Of a DNA stretch of 64,000 bases, positions 18,522 to 27,870 are shown piece after piece. Every line of letters starts with the position of its first letter. The stretch's first letter is position 1. The translations under genes and the position numbers were made by a program. Source of the DNA: Nodularia spumigena CCY9414 (GTDB taxonomy: Bacteria > Cyanobacteriota > Cyanobacteriia > Cyanobacteriales > Nostocaceae); NCBI RefSeq assembly GCF_000340565.2, contig NZ_CP007203.1, positions 536,297-600,296 of the forward strand, written 5' to 3'. The notes beneath the pieces are model-generated. The model made no database searches and was not told the DNA's origin. It worked only from the letters and a program-made list of their open reading frames with translations.

Positions 18522-19325
18522 ATGCCTGAAAAACAGATAAATCAATCATCACTCGTAGCATTACTGAGCGATTTTAGCGATCGCGATGTTTATGTTAGTG
18601 TGATGAAAGGTGTTGTTTCCCAAATCAATCCCCTGCTAAGGGTGGTAGACTTAACACACCAGATTCCGCCGCAAAATATCGCCGCAGCTAGGTTTTGTCT
18701 GATGAATGCTTATTCCTATTTCCCGGTGGGTACGGTATATGTGGCAGTGGTAGATCCGGGAGTGGGCAGTAAGCGCAGAGCGATCGCGGTAGAATTTGCT
18801 CAAGGGTATCTGGTAGGGCCTGATAATGGCATATTTAGTGGGGTACTCAGTCAAAGTCCAGCCATTAACACCGTTGAACTGACAAACCCTAATTATTGGC
18901 GCACACCCGAACCCAGTAAAACTTTTCACGGTAGAGATATCTTTGCACCTGTGGGCGCTCATCTTGCTAATGGTGTCACTTTAAAACAGCTAGGACAAGA
19001 AATCGATTCCGCAACTTTGGTACAGTTGGATATAGGCGAATGTCACCAAACCAATTCCGGCGTAACAGGTTGTATTCAATATATTGATTATTTTGGCAAC
19101 TTAGTCAGCAATATTCCCGAAAAATATGTGCAAGGTAAAAATTGGTGTGTGCAAGTCGCTGGGGTAAAAATACCCGGAGGTGAAACTTATAGTGATGTTA
19201 AAGTGGGAGAAGTAGCCGCTTTAGTTGGTAGTCATGGCTGGGTAGAAGTTGCCATCAATGGCGGTAATGCCTCCTCAAAGTTGCAGATTAACTGGCAAGA
19301 TGCGTTACAAGTCTTATTTTTGTAG
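18522..19325 (+). CDS. SAM hydroxide adenosyltransferase (DUF62 family)
   Basis: 267 residues, the usual length for the SAM hydrolase/fluorinase superfamily. Visible are the N-terminal ALLSDFSDRDVYVSVMKGVV, the DPGVGSKRRAIAVE segment, the PDNGIFSG motif, HGRDIFAPVGAHLANG, and a C-terminal barrel with YIDYFGNLVSNIP. Family members convert S-adenosylmethionine plus water to adenosine and methionine. Nothing suggests a halogenase: the fluorinase-specific 23-residue loop is not evident. No gene nearby points to a pathway. Confidence 0.85.
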   Translation: MPEKQINQSSLVALLSDFSDRDVYVSVMKGVVSQINPLLRVVDLTHQIPPQNIAAARFCLMNAYSYFPVGTVYVAVVDPGVGSKRRAIAVEFAQGYLVGPDNGIFSGVLSQSPAINTVELTNPNYWRTPEPSKTFHGRDIFAPVGAHLANGVTLKQLGQEIDSATLVQLDIGECHQTNSGVTGCIQYIDYFGNLVSNIPEKYVQGKNWCVQVAGVKIPGGETYSDVKVGEVAALVGSHGWVEVAINGGNASSKLQINWQDALQVLFL

Positions 19326-19396
19326 TCAAACCACACCGCATAAAATTAATAAAATTTCATTTTCAGCTTAAATACTATTGACAAAATTAACTAAAT

Positions 19397-20053
19397 ATGA
19401 ATACACAAACAGCATCTGCATCAGAAGTTTATCAAGGTCAGTTTGGGGAATTTACAGTTGATGATAGCGATCGCACAGGCGTGATTATCTACCGGGCTGG
19501 GTTAATGGTAGCAGCACTCAGCTTTGCCATTGGTAGCGTTTTGGTTTTATTTAACAATAATCCCACGACTATAGCCGCACTCACCCCTTTATATGCCTGT
19601 TTTAGTCTGGGTCTAGGTGTCAGCTTATTAACCATTCACATCTACATGGCATTTCTGCACCGACTATTACAAGTTTGTTGGGGTATCGGCAGTATATCAG
19701 CAATAGTACTGGCATTGTCTAGTAGTGAACCTTTAGCGATCGCAGTTTACAACCAACCGCTAACTTTATTTGGCATAGGTTTTACCTTCGTAGCATTAAC
19801 AGGTATTTTCTTCAAAGAAGCTTTTTGCTTTAATCGCCTTGAAACGAAGTTATTAACTTTCTTAGTACCTGTACTTTTACTGGGACATTTGGTAGGAATT
19901 TTACCAACTCACTGGGAAGAAGTTTTATTAGGAGTTTGGGCAATTTTCTTTCTAGTATTTGCCTTGCGTAAAGTATTTCAAGCCATTCCGCCAGATATTG
20001 GCGATAAATCTGTATTTACTTATTTGAAAACGCAAAGTTTAGCCAAAATGTAA
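19397..20053 (+). CDS. DUF2301 integral membrane protein
   Basis: 218 residues with six or seven hydrophobic segments from about residue 30 to 200 and a short acidic N-terminus. Length and the motifs FNRLETKLLTFLVPVLLLGHL and the terminal KVFQAIPPDIGDKSVF fit the cyanobacterial/algal DUF2301 family. Function unknown. It follows the SAM hydrolase by 71 nt on the same strand. Confidence 0.7.
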   Translation: MNTQTASASEVYQGQFGEFTVDDSDRTGVIIYRAGLMVAALSFAIGSVLVLFNNNPTTIAALTPLYACFSLGLGVSLLTIHIYMAFLHRLLQVCWGIGSISAIVLALSSSEPLAIAVYNQPLTLFGIGFTFVALTGIFFKEAFCFNRLETKLLTFLVPVLLLGHLVGILPTHWEEVLLGVWAIFFLVFALRKVFQAIPPDIGDKSVFTYLKTQSLAKM

Positions 20054-20324
20054 TTACGCTGTCCTACTTCTTTTTAGGAAATAACGAACCACAGAGGACT
20101 CAGAGGACACAGAGTCATGAGAGTTTCAGAGATTTTATGTGTCATATCATGTTCGTAGTTTTATCACTTATTTAACCCGAACCCCTGCAAATATTAGCTT
20201 TATCTCCCCTCCTCGCTTGCACCGGAGGGGCTGGGGGTGGGGTGATTCACACAGACAAAGAAAAACCCGCCATAAAATTAATATAGCGGGAAATAATTTA
20301 AATTCTCAATTCACCATCAGCAAT
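20054..20324. repeat. Repeat-filled intergenic region with hairpin
   Basis: Contains the repeat-like string CACAGAGGACTCAGAGGACA and the stem-loop CCCCTCC/GGAGGGG at 20206-20230 with loop tcgcttgcacc, a second copy of the hairpin seen past dnaK at 8321-8349. It lies between convergent genes and may terminate both. Confidence 0.5.
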
Positions 20325-21578
20325 TTAAGCAAACCATTCTAAAACAGCTTCATCCTTAGTATTGGTATTGCGAGAAGGAGTCTCACGATTGAATTTCATT
20401 TGAATTGATCGTGTTTGTTCACCATCAGCAGCAACACCCACAATTGGATAGTCAATTAAACCATCTTGGAAGGACATCTGGAAGCGGAATGTCCCATCTG
20501 GATTCAGTTTAATTTGACGACCGCCAATAGTCACAGTTGCATCAGGTTCAGTTGCACCGTAAACAATCAACTCAGCGTCAGCAACTAACCAGAATTTGCG
20601 GGGACTCATTGGTACACCAGCCGAGAAGCCAGCACCAGACATCCCAACACCCGACATGGTTAAACCAGAAGCAGTGGGAACCGCCCACATACCTACACCA
20701 GAAGGGAAAACATAGGAACTAATCGCCTCTTCAGGACGTGCAGAACCTGGTACTTGGTGCATGGAACCGAAGATAGAACCAGCAACTCGTTGTGCTTCGG
20801 CAGATTCAGCCAAGCCAAAGATTTCTTCGTATATGGGGTTACTGTTACCATTTACTCCTGATGAAGGTGCGGCGGCTGCTTTCTTCGCAGGGGGGACTAA
20901 TTCGTAAACAGTTTTACCACGGAGGTCTTCTTCAAAGTTGACAGTAACAAAGGCATCCTCAATCCAATCAGATGGATAAACCGGAGGAATGTGTACTCTC
21001 GCAGAACGCGCCAATACTAACCAACGACCATCAGCAGTACGATAACCGATATCTATGACATAATCGCGATCGCTCACTGGAATGGGAATATACCATTCTC
21101 TAGCCAGTTCATCAGCCGGATATTCCTGAATACTGTGAGGACTTTGGTGATCAATATCGATGTCGGTAACATCGTAGATCCGTAGTGCTAGTTGCTGTCC
21201 GCCTTGCTGACGTAGTTCCGCTTTGTGTTCGTTAGGAATATCCCAATAGGTATAAGCCCACTGAGGATCGCGAGGTAAAAGTACAATTCGACTTTCACCA
21301 TAACCTTGTGGTAGGTCTGCGAGTCCTTCATCAACATCAGCCAGAGAACCACCAGTACGGTCTTCTTGACCTAATTCAAATTTTGCTGCTTCCACGGTTT
21401 CCTGTGCCTCCAATGAACGAGTTGGACTAAGCGATATTTTGCTGCGCTGGACTTCTTGAATCGCTGCCAGCAGTTGAGATTTACGCATTCGGCTATAGCG
21501 AGAGATGCTATATTCACTGGCAACTTTCCGTAATTGCCTTAATGTCATCTCTTCTAGTGGTGGGCGTTCTTTTGCCAT
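20325..21578 (-). CDS. DUF4912 protein with Rho-N-like N-terminus
   Basis: 417 residues from the ATG at 21578, chosen because GGAGG lies about 9 nt upstream and the protein then begins MAKERPPLEEMTLRQLRKVA; a longer frame to 21653 adds 25 residues without a ribosome site. Residues 8-45 resemble a Rho N-terminal/SAP-like helical domain (LRQLRKVASEYSISRYSRMRKSQLL). The DUF4912 region follows (RIVLLPRDPQWAYTYWDIP, DIDIDHQSPHS, WYIPIPVSDRDYVIDIGYR). A Gly/Ser/Met-rich low-complexity stretch and a C-terminal beta domain (FWLVADAELIVYGATEPDATVTIGG) end it. Function unknown; possibly nucleic-acid associated. Confidence 0.8.
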   Translation of the reverse strand: MAKERPPLEEMTLRQLRKVASEYSISRYSRMRKSQLLAAIQEVQRSKISLSPTRSLEAQETVEAAKFELGQEDRTGGSLADVDEGLADLPQGYGESRIVLLPRDPQWAYTYWDIPNEHKAELRQQGGQQLALRIYDVTDIDIDHQSPHSIQEYPADELAREWYIPIPVSDRDYVIDIGYRTADGRWLVLARSARVHIPPVYPSDWIEDAFVTVNFEEDLRGKTVYELVPPAKKAAAAPSSGVNGNSNPIYEEIFGLAESAEAQRVAGSIFGSMHQVPGSARPEEAISSYVFPSGVGMWAVPTASGLTMSGVGMSGAGFSAGVPMSPRKFWLVADAELIVYGATEPDATVTIGGRQIKLNPDGTFRFQMSFQDGLIDYPIVGVAADGEQTRSIQMKFNRETPSRNTNTKDEAVLEWFA

Positions 21579-22342
21579 AATTTTGGCCTCCAGTAGTGTG
21601 CAAGGTAAATGATTTCCCTGGGTTACAGAATCTTCTATAAAATAAAATTTCATCTACCCCAGATGAATTTCTGATTCTTGACTTCTGGTTTTGCCCAGTT
21701 TTTAACTTTTAAGTTTCTTCTTAAATTGAGAATCACTACCTTTCAATTCCTCGATGATGCCATGATCAGCATTTCTTTGGGATCGGAGGAGTTCTTTTGT
21801 TAAGTAAATATTAACCAGTAAACCTGGGTAGGGATCAAGGGGGTTCCAGGCACTTTTTTCCCTGTTATACGAATTTATAAGCTTTTCGGAGATCGCATTG
21901 TCATAAAACCATGACAATCTGAGGTACTTCAGTTTGAGAGCATGGAGTAAATGTCATACTTCCATAACATTTAATTTATCCATTAGCTGAAAACCTTAAT
22001 CCACAAAGAAAAAAGCCGGAGTGAAGCCCCCCAGACTCATTCACAAAACCAGGAGTAAGTACATCAAAAGAAATCAGAACTCAAGGAACACCAAAAAATA
22101 AATGATTCTCAATTGTGGGATGGGCATCTTGCCCCTCCTAAAGAAAAATCAGAACTCAGGGAACACCAAAAAATAAATGATTCCCAATGTGGGATGGGCA
22201 TCTGGCCCCTCCTGGGTGATTATCTTTACCCGCTCCACAGATAATTTTGGGATATTTTGTCATTTGGAAGTCCATCAAATCAATATTATTGCTAATAAAC
22301 CACAACATACAGACTTGATTTGAGTTTTTCCCCTTTAAAAAT
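21579..22342. other. Intergenic region, 764 bp
   Basis: Between the DUF4912 gene and ftn2 (both minus strand). It contains the 75-bp direct repeat at 22072-22213. A 71-codon frame (21702-21917, minus) lacks a ribosome site and recognisable features, so I do not call it. Otherwise nothing was seen. Confidence 0.4.
22072..22213. repeat. 75-bp direct repeat, two copies
   Basis: AATCAGAACTCA(A/G)GGAACACC starts at 22072 and again at 22147. Both copies continue through AAAAAATAAATGATT and GTGGGATGGGCATCT. The second half is the dispersed block also found at 11750-11812 and, inverted, at 34932-34963. Confidence 0.8.
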
Positions 22343-24628
22343 TCAGCCAATCTGATTAATAACTGACATATTTTGGATGCGCCAGACATCAGCTTGTCGA
22401 ATTAAAGAATATCGCACGCGCAAAGTTTCATCAGTAAAATTTCTGATTTGACCCTGGTCATAGAACTGTGTAACTTCCCTGACTGTAGCCACAACGACGG
22501 CTTGATCTGATTTTTGATCAAAATATTCCACCTTCACCGTGTGCTTATATGTCCGATAGCGGTTCTGTAACCTCTCTTGTTGGGCAAGTTGCCGCCATTG
22601 AGAAAGAGTTGCACCTGTTAAAATGTCTTCTAAACTATCCAGGTTATATTGCGGCCCTAAAGCTGCGGCTTTAGTAGATAGCCAAGTTTGAATAACTTCT
22701 TGCGCCGTCGCATCCGTCAAAGAACCTTCTGGGGGTTGCAACTTGCTACTTTTGTCTGGAATATTTATTGGTGGTTCATTCAGTTCCACAAATAACTGTT
22801 CACCTTGCAAAACTGGAGCAGGGAACAACAAATTTTTCACCCATCCAAATGTCGTTGAAACTAACAGCCAAAACACTAATATCCCGGCTAAAGAACCAAA
22901 TACAGTCCAAACCAGTTTTGTTTTCCCTTCTAAAGTCGCCGCAAAAGCTTGTTGATGTTGAGGATAACCCCGGTTGACAGCTTGACTGGGCTTTCGCCTC
23001 CGGCGCTTTTTGACTTGACCAGTGGAAGTGGGATGAGCCGCACCATTGAGATGAGGGTGAGTCGCTCCGGTGGTGCGCTGAGGATGAGAAAAATCGGCTA
23101 AATCTGGGTGTGAGTAGACATCCCCTGTAATTTTATCTGGTAGTGGATTCCCACTATTTGGGGAAAAATTGGCATTTTCAGGTTTTTTGTGAGCTGCTGT
23201 TGCTAATAAATCCGGTAATGGTGTTCTACCTTGAGCAAATTGGGGAGCAGCAGCAGTAGAATGGTCACTGTGCAGGGGAGGCTGGGAAAAAGATTGCCGA
23301 TTGATTACAGCCCATTCATGAGTGGTTTGGGCATCGTTAGGTAAGGCTTCTAAATAAGCTTGTACCTGTTGGTTAGCAAAATAATCTTTCAACGAGGCTT
23401 GCTGCGTAGCTAAATCTCGAAAGTGCAGGAATACTTCATTTTGTAACCACTGTTCCGCATACAAACATAACCCCGGTAGCAAGTCGGGAGAGTCTAGGGA
23501 TTTTTCGCGAATTAAAGCCAGGGCTTCGTATTCTTGACTCAGTTCTAAAACGCGGGTGGCTTCTTCAGTCTGTCCCAGTAGCAACGCACACAGTGATTGT
23601 TCTAAATGCACATCTTGACGTTTTCCCAAACGCATCAGCATTTGCTTGGCTTGACGAATTAAAGCCGGTTGACGTTGAGTAAATCCCCTTGCTAATAGGG
23701 CATAAACCGCCAAGTAAGTAGCAACAGCAGAAGGACGCTTGCTTTCGGCTTCAAATAGTTTATGCTGTTCAGCAACCGTTAAATAGTTGCGTAATTGCTG
23801 GATAAATCGCAAAAAATCATCTATATTTAAACCAGATTGATCATTACCAGTACCATCTATTCCACCGCGATCGCTTAAAATATCATGCAGAAATGCTAAC
23901 CCTTGTCGTCTTTGGGCAACCTTCTCTTCTGGTAATGCCAACAATTCCAAAATTCGATAAGGACGCAATTTGTACAAATCAGCCTGCATTTCCGCCTGTA
24001 CACTGGAAAATAGCCCTTCACGCCCTAGCAGTTCTTGACCAGTTTCTAGAGAAATAGCCGCATTTTCATAGTGACCTTGTTGCCAATGCTCCCGACCCAA
24101 TTCTAGACAAGCCAGAGCCACAGTCAGAACAATATCTGGGTAGTCAGAACTTTCGAGAAATTCTTCACTTGCCAGATTATTCTCTCCTCTGGCAGATGCT
24201 ACCCCGTTTTGAGTCGTGAGATAATTATGACCGAGTTTGAGTACCAGTTCATATTCCCCCAATTCTTGCAGAATCAATAAAGCACCAACTAATTCCTCCT
24301 GGGAAATGTCGATACTCAGACTCTGGATATCAGGATCAGCGTTGTTGCCTTCTTCTGTGTGGTTCCCAACTGCAACAGTAGCATTACCATTGCCGTCAGG
24401 GCCATAGGCATGGGCAAGATAAAGCTGGTCATAACTGCTACGTTCTTTAGGATTGGATAAAACCACGTAAGCTTCTTCAATGAGTTGTTTGCGAGAACAA
24501 ATTGCTGCTTGAGAATACTCTCGTCGTGGCAACTGCACAATGCGATCGCTGTATGATTGCCGCAACTGTTCATCACTTGCCGCTAACGGTAATCCCAAAA
24601 TTCGGTAGTAATCTAGCGGAATTCGCAC
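22343..24628 (-). CDS. ftn2: Cell division protein Ftn2/ZipN (ARC6 homologue)
   Basis: 761 residues. The N-terminus is a degenerate J-domain (DYYRILGLPLAASDEQLRQSYSDRI, about 5-72) lacking the HPD motif. A long helical region (about 100-460) and a basic linker (KKRRRRKPSQAV) lead to one transmembrane helix near 615-640 (VWTVFGSLAGILVFWLLVS) and a C-terminal IMS/ARC6-like domain (about 655-760, TWLSTKAAALGPQYNLDSL and VKVEYFDQKSDQAVVVATVRE). This is the domain order of cyanobacterial Ftn2/ZipN and plant ARC6, which tether FtsZ to the membrane at the division site. It is divergent from pdhA. Confidence 0.92.
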   Translation of the reverse strand: MRIPLDYYRILGLPLAASDEQLRQSYSDRIVQLPRREYSQAAICSRKQLIEEAYVVLSNPKERSSYDQLYLAHAYGPDGNGNATVAVGNHTEEGNNADPDIQSLSIDISQEELVGALLILQELGEYELVLKLGHNYLTTQNGVASARGENNLASEEFLESSDYPDIVLTVALACLELGREHWQQGHYENAAISLETGQELLGREGLFSSVQAEMQADLYKLRPYRILELLALPEEKVAQRRQGLAFLHDILSDRGGIDGTGNDQSGLNIDDFLRFIQQLRNYLTVAEQHKLFEAESKRPSAVATYLAVYALLARGFTQRQPALIRQAKQMLMRLGKRQDVHLEQSLCALLLGQTEEATRVLELSQEYEALALIREKSLDSPDLLPGLCLYAEQWLQNEVFLHFRDLATQQASLKDYFANQQVQAYLEALPNDAQTTHEWAVINRQSFSQPPLHSDHSTAAAPQFAQGRTPLPDLLATAAHKKPENANFSPNSGNPLPDKITGDVYSHPDLADFSHPQRTTGATHPHLNGAAHPTSTGQVKKRRRRKPSQAVNRGYPQHQQAFAATLEGKTKLVWTVFGSLAGILVFWLLVSTTFGWVKNLLFPAPVLQGEQLFVELNEPPINIPDKSSKLQPPEGSLTDATAQEVIQTWLSTKAAALGPQYNLDSLEDILTGATLSQWRQLAQQERLQNRYRTYKHTVKVEYFDQKSDQAVVVATVREVTQFYDQGQIRNFTDETLRVRYSLIRQADVWRIQNMSVINQIG

Positions 24629-25278
24629 AGTCTACTTCCCCTGCACCGTGATCAACATAATTCACCTAGAGCATTCGGTGGCCTGTAAAACCGTGCCATA
24701 ATAATACAGTGAATAATACCGTGGCTGACTTACAATATCAGTGTATATTGCCACAACCAATTTTGTGACTTCCTAAAATTTGAATAATATTTTCATGATA
24801 ATATTTTCCATGCCTAGAAAGCCCCAATACTTTGTGTTAATTTTGCGTATTTTTGCCTGTAAGCACTTATAGTTACTCATCGTTCCCGGATTTCCCCAGC
24901 TACGCAGTTAGAGAAACCATCGCCAAACAGATAAACTAACTAAAGACTCAGTATTATAACACAAATCAATTTAACTTACAACTATCGAACTGGATAAACA
25001 AATTTACAGGTTGATTTTTCCTAAATTGTTCATGGATATGCAGAAACCAAGCTATCCTGATTGATAGCCTATGAACAGGAGTAGGGAATGGGAAAACTCA
25101 GGGGCAAGAACCTCACAGAGCGTGGGTAGAAGCATCAAAAATTCACTCATTGTTTCACCTCTATTGCCTATAAACCTTTTTGGGGCATAAATTTTTGGGG
25201 ATGAAAAGCAGATATTGTCTTTTCGCAACTTATTTGAGATGGTAACTTTCAGTTTTACTATAGGAATACTACAAAATA
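24629..25278. other. Divergent promoter region, ftn2 / pdhA
   Basis: 650 bp with no coding frame, repeat or operator I can recognise. A long leader for pdhA is likely. Confidence 0.35.
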
Positions 25279-26313
25279 ATGGTTCAAGAACGCACGTTAC
25301 CTACATTTAATACCAAAACTACCAAAATCACCAAAGAAGAAGGATTGCGGTTGTATGAAGACATGGTACTAGGTCGCTCATTTGAAGACAAATGCGCTGA
25401 GATGTACTATAGGGGCAAAATGTTTGGTTTTGTCCACCTCTACAACGGTCAAGAAGCCGTTTCCACAGGTGTTATCCAGGCCATGCGACCGGGTGAAGAT
25501 TTTGTTTCCAGCACCTACCGCGACCACGTTCATGCTCTCAGCGCCGGTGTACCAGCCAGAGAAGTCATGGCAGAATTATTTGGGAAAGCCACAGGGTGCA
25601 GCAAAGGACGTGGTGGTTCCATGCATATGTTTTCCGCCGAGCATGGCTTACTCGGTGGTTATGCTTTTGTGGCTGAAGGTATTCCCGTAGCAGCCGGAGC
25701 CGCTTTTCAAAGCAAATACCGCCGCGAAGTTTTGAAAGACCAAAACGCTGACCAAGTAACAGCTTGCTTTTTTGGTGATGGCGCAGCTAACAACGGTCAG
25801 TTTTTCGAGACCTTAAATATGGCATCCTTGTGGAAACTGCCGATTATTTTTGTAGTCGAAAATAATAAATGGGCAATTGGGATGTCTCACGAAAGAGCAA
25901 CTTCCCAGCCAGAAATTTACAAAAAAGCCAGTGTATTTAACATGGTAGGCGTGGAAGTAGACGGGATGGACGTGCTAGCAGTGCGAGCCGTTGCTCAAGA
26001 AGCCGTCGCCCGCGCCCGTGCTGGTGAAGGTCCCACATTAATTGAAGCCCTCACCTACCGTTTCCGGGGACACTCCCTCGCAGACCCAGATGAAATGCGA
26101 AGCAAAGCCGAGAAAGAATTTTGGTTTTCCCGTGACCCCATTAAGAAGCTAGCGGCTTATCTCCTTGAGCAAAACTTAGCAGACGATGCGGAACTCAAAG
26201 CCATTGACCGGAAAATTCAAGAAGTCATCGACGAAGCCGTGAAGTTTGCCGAAAGTAGCCCCGAACCTGACCCCAGCGAGTTGTATCGCTTTGTGTTTGC
26301 AGAAGACGAGTAG
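25279..26313 (+). CDS. pdhA: Pyruvate dehydrogenase E1 component, alpha subunit
   Basis: 344 residues, plastid/cyanobacterial type. With PdhB it decarboxylates pyruvate using thiamine diphosphate and passes the acetyl group to the E2 lipoyl domain. The ThDP motif runs from [12 protein letters not shown] to IIFVVENN. The phosphorylation-loop-like [16 protein letters not shown] and the conserved [23 protein letters not shown] are present. The beta subunit and E2/E3 genes are not nearby, as is usual in cyanobacteria. Start ATG with MVQERTLP. Confidence 0.95.
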   Translation: MVQERTLPTFNTKTTKITKEEGLRLYEDMVLGRSFEDKCAEMYYRGKMFGFVHLYNGQEAVSTGVIQAMRPGEDFVSSTYRDHVHALSAGVPAREVMAELFGKATGCSKGRGGSMHMFSAEHGLLGGYAFVAEGIPVAAGAAFQSKYRREVLKDQNADQVTACFFGDGAANNGQFFETLNMASLWKLPIIFVVENNKWAIGMSHERATSQPEIYKKASVFNMVGVEVDGMDVLAVRAVAQEAVARARAGEGPTLIEALTYRFRGHSLADPDEMRSKAEKEFWFSRDPIKKLAAYLLEQNLADDAELKAIDRKIQEVIDEAVKFAESSPEPDPSELYRFVFAEDE

Positions 26314-26332
26314 AGAGACAAAGAATGTAGGG

Positions 26333-26439
26333 CGTTGCTGAATTGAGATATGAATTAGTTTCACGCAAAGGCGCAAAGGCGCAAAGGAACTAAGAAAAAT
26401 CAAGGTGATTTTGGCATTTCATACTTTGATTCAGCAACG
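26333..26439. repeat. Palindromic dispersed element
   Basis: 107 bp with 11-bp terminal inverted repeats CGTTGCTGAAT (26333-26343)/ATTCAGCAACG (26429-26439) and a second matching block TATGAA/TTCATA inside. The interior has a CGCAAAGGCGCAAAGG run. MITE-like and non-coding. Confidence 0.7.
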
Positions 26440-26520
26440 TCTCTACAAGGGTTCGTCAGACGCATATTTTAATTCGGTCTATGTCTACTCTAAATTCACC
26501 CTCAATTAGGACTGAAACTT

Positions 26521-27393
26521 GTGTTTACTATCACCCTTCAAGAGCAACAATACAAAACTTACATCCTCACCGATGAAAGTGCTGGTTCTCAAATAGAAGT
26601 AGTACCAGAAAGAGGCGGTATTATCACCCGTTGGCGTATCCAGGAGCAAGAAATTTTCTATCTCGATACTGAACGCTTTACTCATCCTGATTTGAGCGTC
26701 AGAGGTGGAAATCCCATTCTGTTTCCTATCTGTGGTAACTTACCAGATAATACTTACACCCATAATGGTCAACAGTACACTCTGAAACAACACGGTTTTG
26801 CGCGTGAGTTACCTTGGGAAGTCACTGAGCAGAAAACTGAAGATAAAGCCAGCCTGACTTTGGTACTCAATAGTAACGAGCAAACTAAGGCAGTTTATCC
26901 TTTTGATTTTCAACTCATTTTTACCTATGAATTGCAAGGGAATACTCTCGCAATTCGCCAGGAGTATAAAAATCTGTCATCCACACCCATGCCTTTTTCG
27001 GCTGGTTTCCATCCTTATTTTCTCACTGGTGGTGATAAGAATCAGCTAGAGTTTCAAATTCCCTCACAGCAGTATCAAGACCAAAATACTAAGGAAATTC
27101 ACTCGTTTGACGGGAACTTCGATTTTAACCGTGATGAAATTGATGTTGCTTTTAAGGATTTAACTAGCCAATCTGCTACAGTGATAGATCATAGCCGTCA
27201 GTTAAAATTAAGTTTAGATTACGAGCCGATTTATTCTCATCTGGTGTTTTGGACAGTCAAAGGCAAAGACTTCTACTGTCTCGAACCTTGGACAGCCCCT
27301 CGTAATGCTCTCAATACTGGCGCAAACCTGACGGTAGTAGCTCCCAAGGCTAGCTGCACGGCATCTGTAAGGTTAACAGCAAATCTTTTATAA
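26521..27393 (+). CDS. Aldose 1-epimerase family protein
   Basis: 290 residues starting at GTG. A galactose mutarotase-like beta-sandwich: VVPERGGIITRWRIQ, NPILFPICGNLPDN, QHGFARELPWEV with a catalytic-type His, FSAGFHPYFLTG with the second His, and EPWTAPRNALNTG near the end. Family members interconvert sugar anomers or act on hexose-6-phosphates (YeaD-like). The closest subgroup cannot be fixed by eye. Cytosolic. Followed by tRNA-Lys. Confidence 0.85.
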   Translation: MFTITLQEQQYKTYILTDESAGSQIEVVPERGGIITRWRIQEQEIFYLDTERFTHPDLSVRGGNPILFPICGNLPDNTYTHNGQQYTLKQHGFARELPWEVTEQKTEDKASLTLVLNSNEQTKAVYPFDFQLIFTYELQGNTLAIRQEYKNLSSTPMPFSAGFHPYFLTGGDKNQLEFQIPSQQYQDQNTKEIHSFDGNFDFNRDEIDVAFKDLTSQSATVIDHSRQLKLSLDYEPIYSHLVFWTVKGKDFYCLEPWTAPRNALNTGANLTVVAPKASCTASVRLTANLL

Positions 27394-27450
27394 AATTGGT
27401 TGCAAATCTCAGATGCTCATGCTATGATGGCAAAGTTGCAAAAGAAAAAA

Positions 27451-27522
27451 GGGTCGCTAACTCAATGGTAGAGTACTCGGCTTTTAACCGATTTGTTCCG
27501 AGTTCGAGTCTCGGGCGACCCA
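27451..27522 (+). tRNA. trnK: tRNA-Lys (UUU)
   Basis: 72 nt. The acceptor stem GGGTCGC (27451-27457)/GCGACCC (27515-27521) is perfect, the discriminator is A, and 3'-CCA is not encoded. The D-arm contains AATGGTAGA, the anticodon loop CTTTTAA carries TTT at 27483-27485, and the T-arm contains GTTCGAGTC. All arms fold, with one mismatch at the base of the anticodon stem. Confidence 0.95.
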
Positions 27523-27683
27523 CTTCTAAGTCAGAATATATTTAGTTTGCCAAAATGAGCGATCGCCAGAATCTGAGGGTTTACTGGTTTTTTCATTGCT
27601 GAGGTTTAACTTGTACCTTACCCAAGTAAGAGCGGATATGGTATCGAGGATAGCGGCTACTAACTAAAGGCTTTAATGAGAGT

Positions 27684-27697
27684 GTAACTTACTGTAC
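27684..27697 (+). promoter_or_regulatory. NtcA-like site / palindrome upstream of fba
   Basis: GTA-ACTTACTG-TAC matches the NtcA consensus GTA-N8-TAC, and it overlaps the perfect palindrome TACTGTACAGTA. It lies 174 bp before the aldolase start in an otherwise featureless 348-bp gap. A TATAGG box is 16 nt downstream, closer than the usual 20-24 nt for class II NtcA promoters. The palindrome may equally serve another regulator. Confidence 0.3.
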
Positions 27698-27870
27698 AGT
27701 AGTATATGGGAAGTATAGGGCATCGTTGTGAAAGATGGCGTAAAGTTGTTCAACATAAACGCCCGTCACTAGTTATAATTTCCTATAAGTTGAAAAAAGT
27801 ATTAAGATTAGCGTAATAATAACGCTTTTCTCACGTTGATTAGCTCAAAAACAAATTAGGAGGACTATAT

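Noticed and set aside
18522-19325. Fluorinase/chlorinase interpretation of the DUF62 gene
   Set aside because: No evident fluorinase-specific insertion loop and no halometabolite genes nearby; SAM hydrolase is the conservative call.
21702-21917. 71-codon minus-strand frame between the DUF4912 and ftn2 genes
   Set aside because: No ribosome site before its ATG, no recognisable domain or signal; kept only as a possibility.
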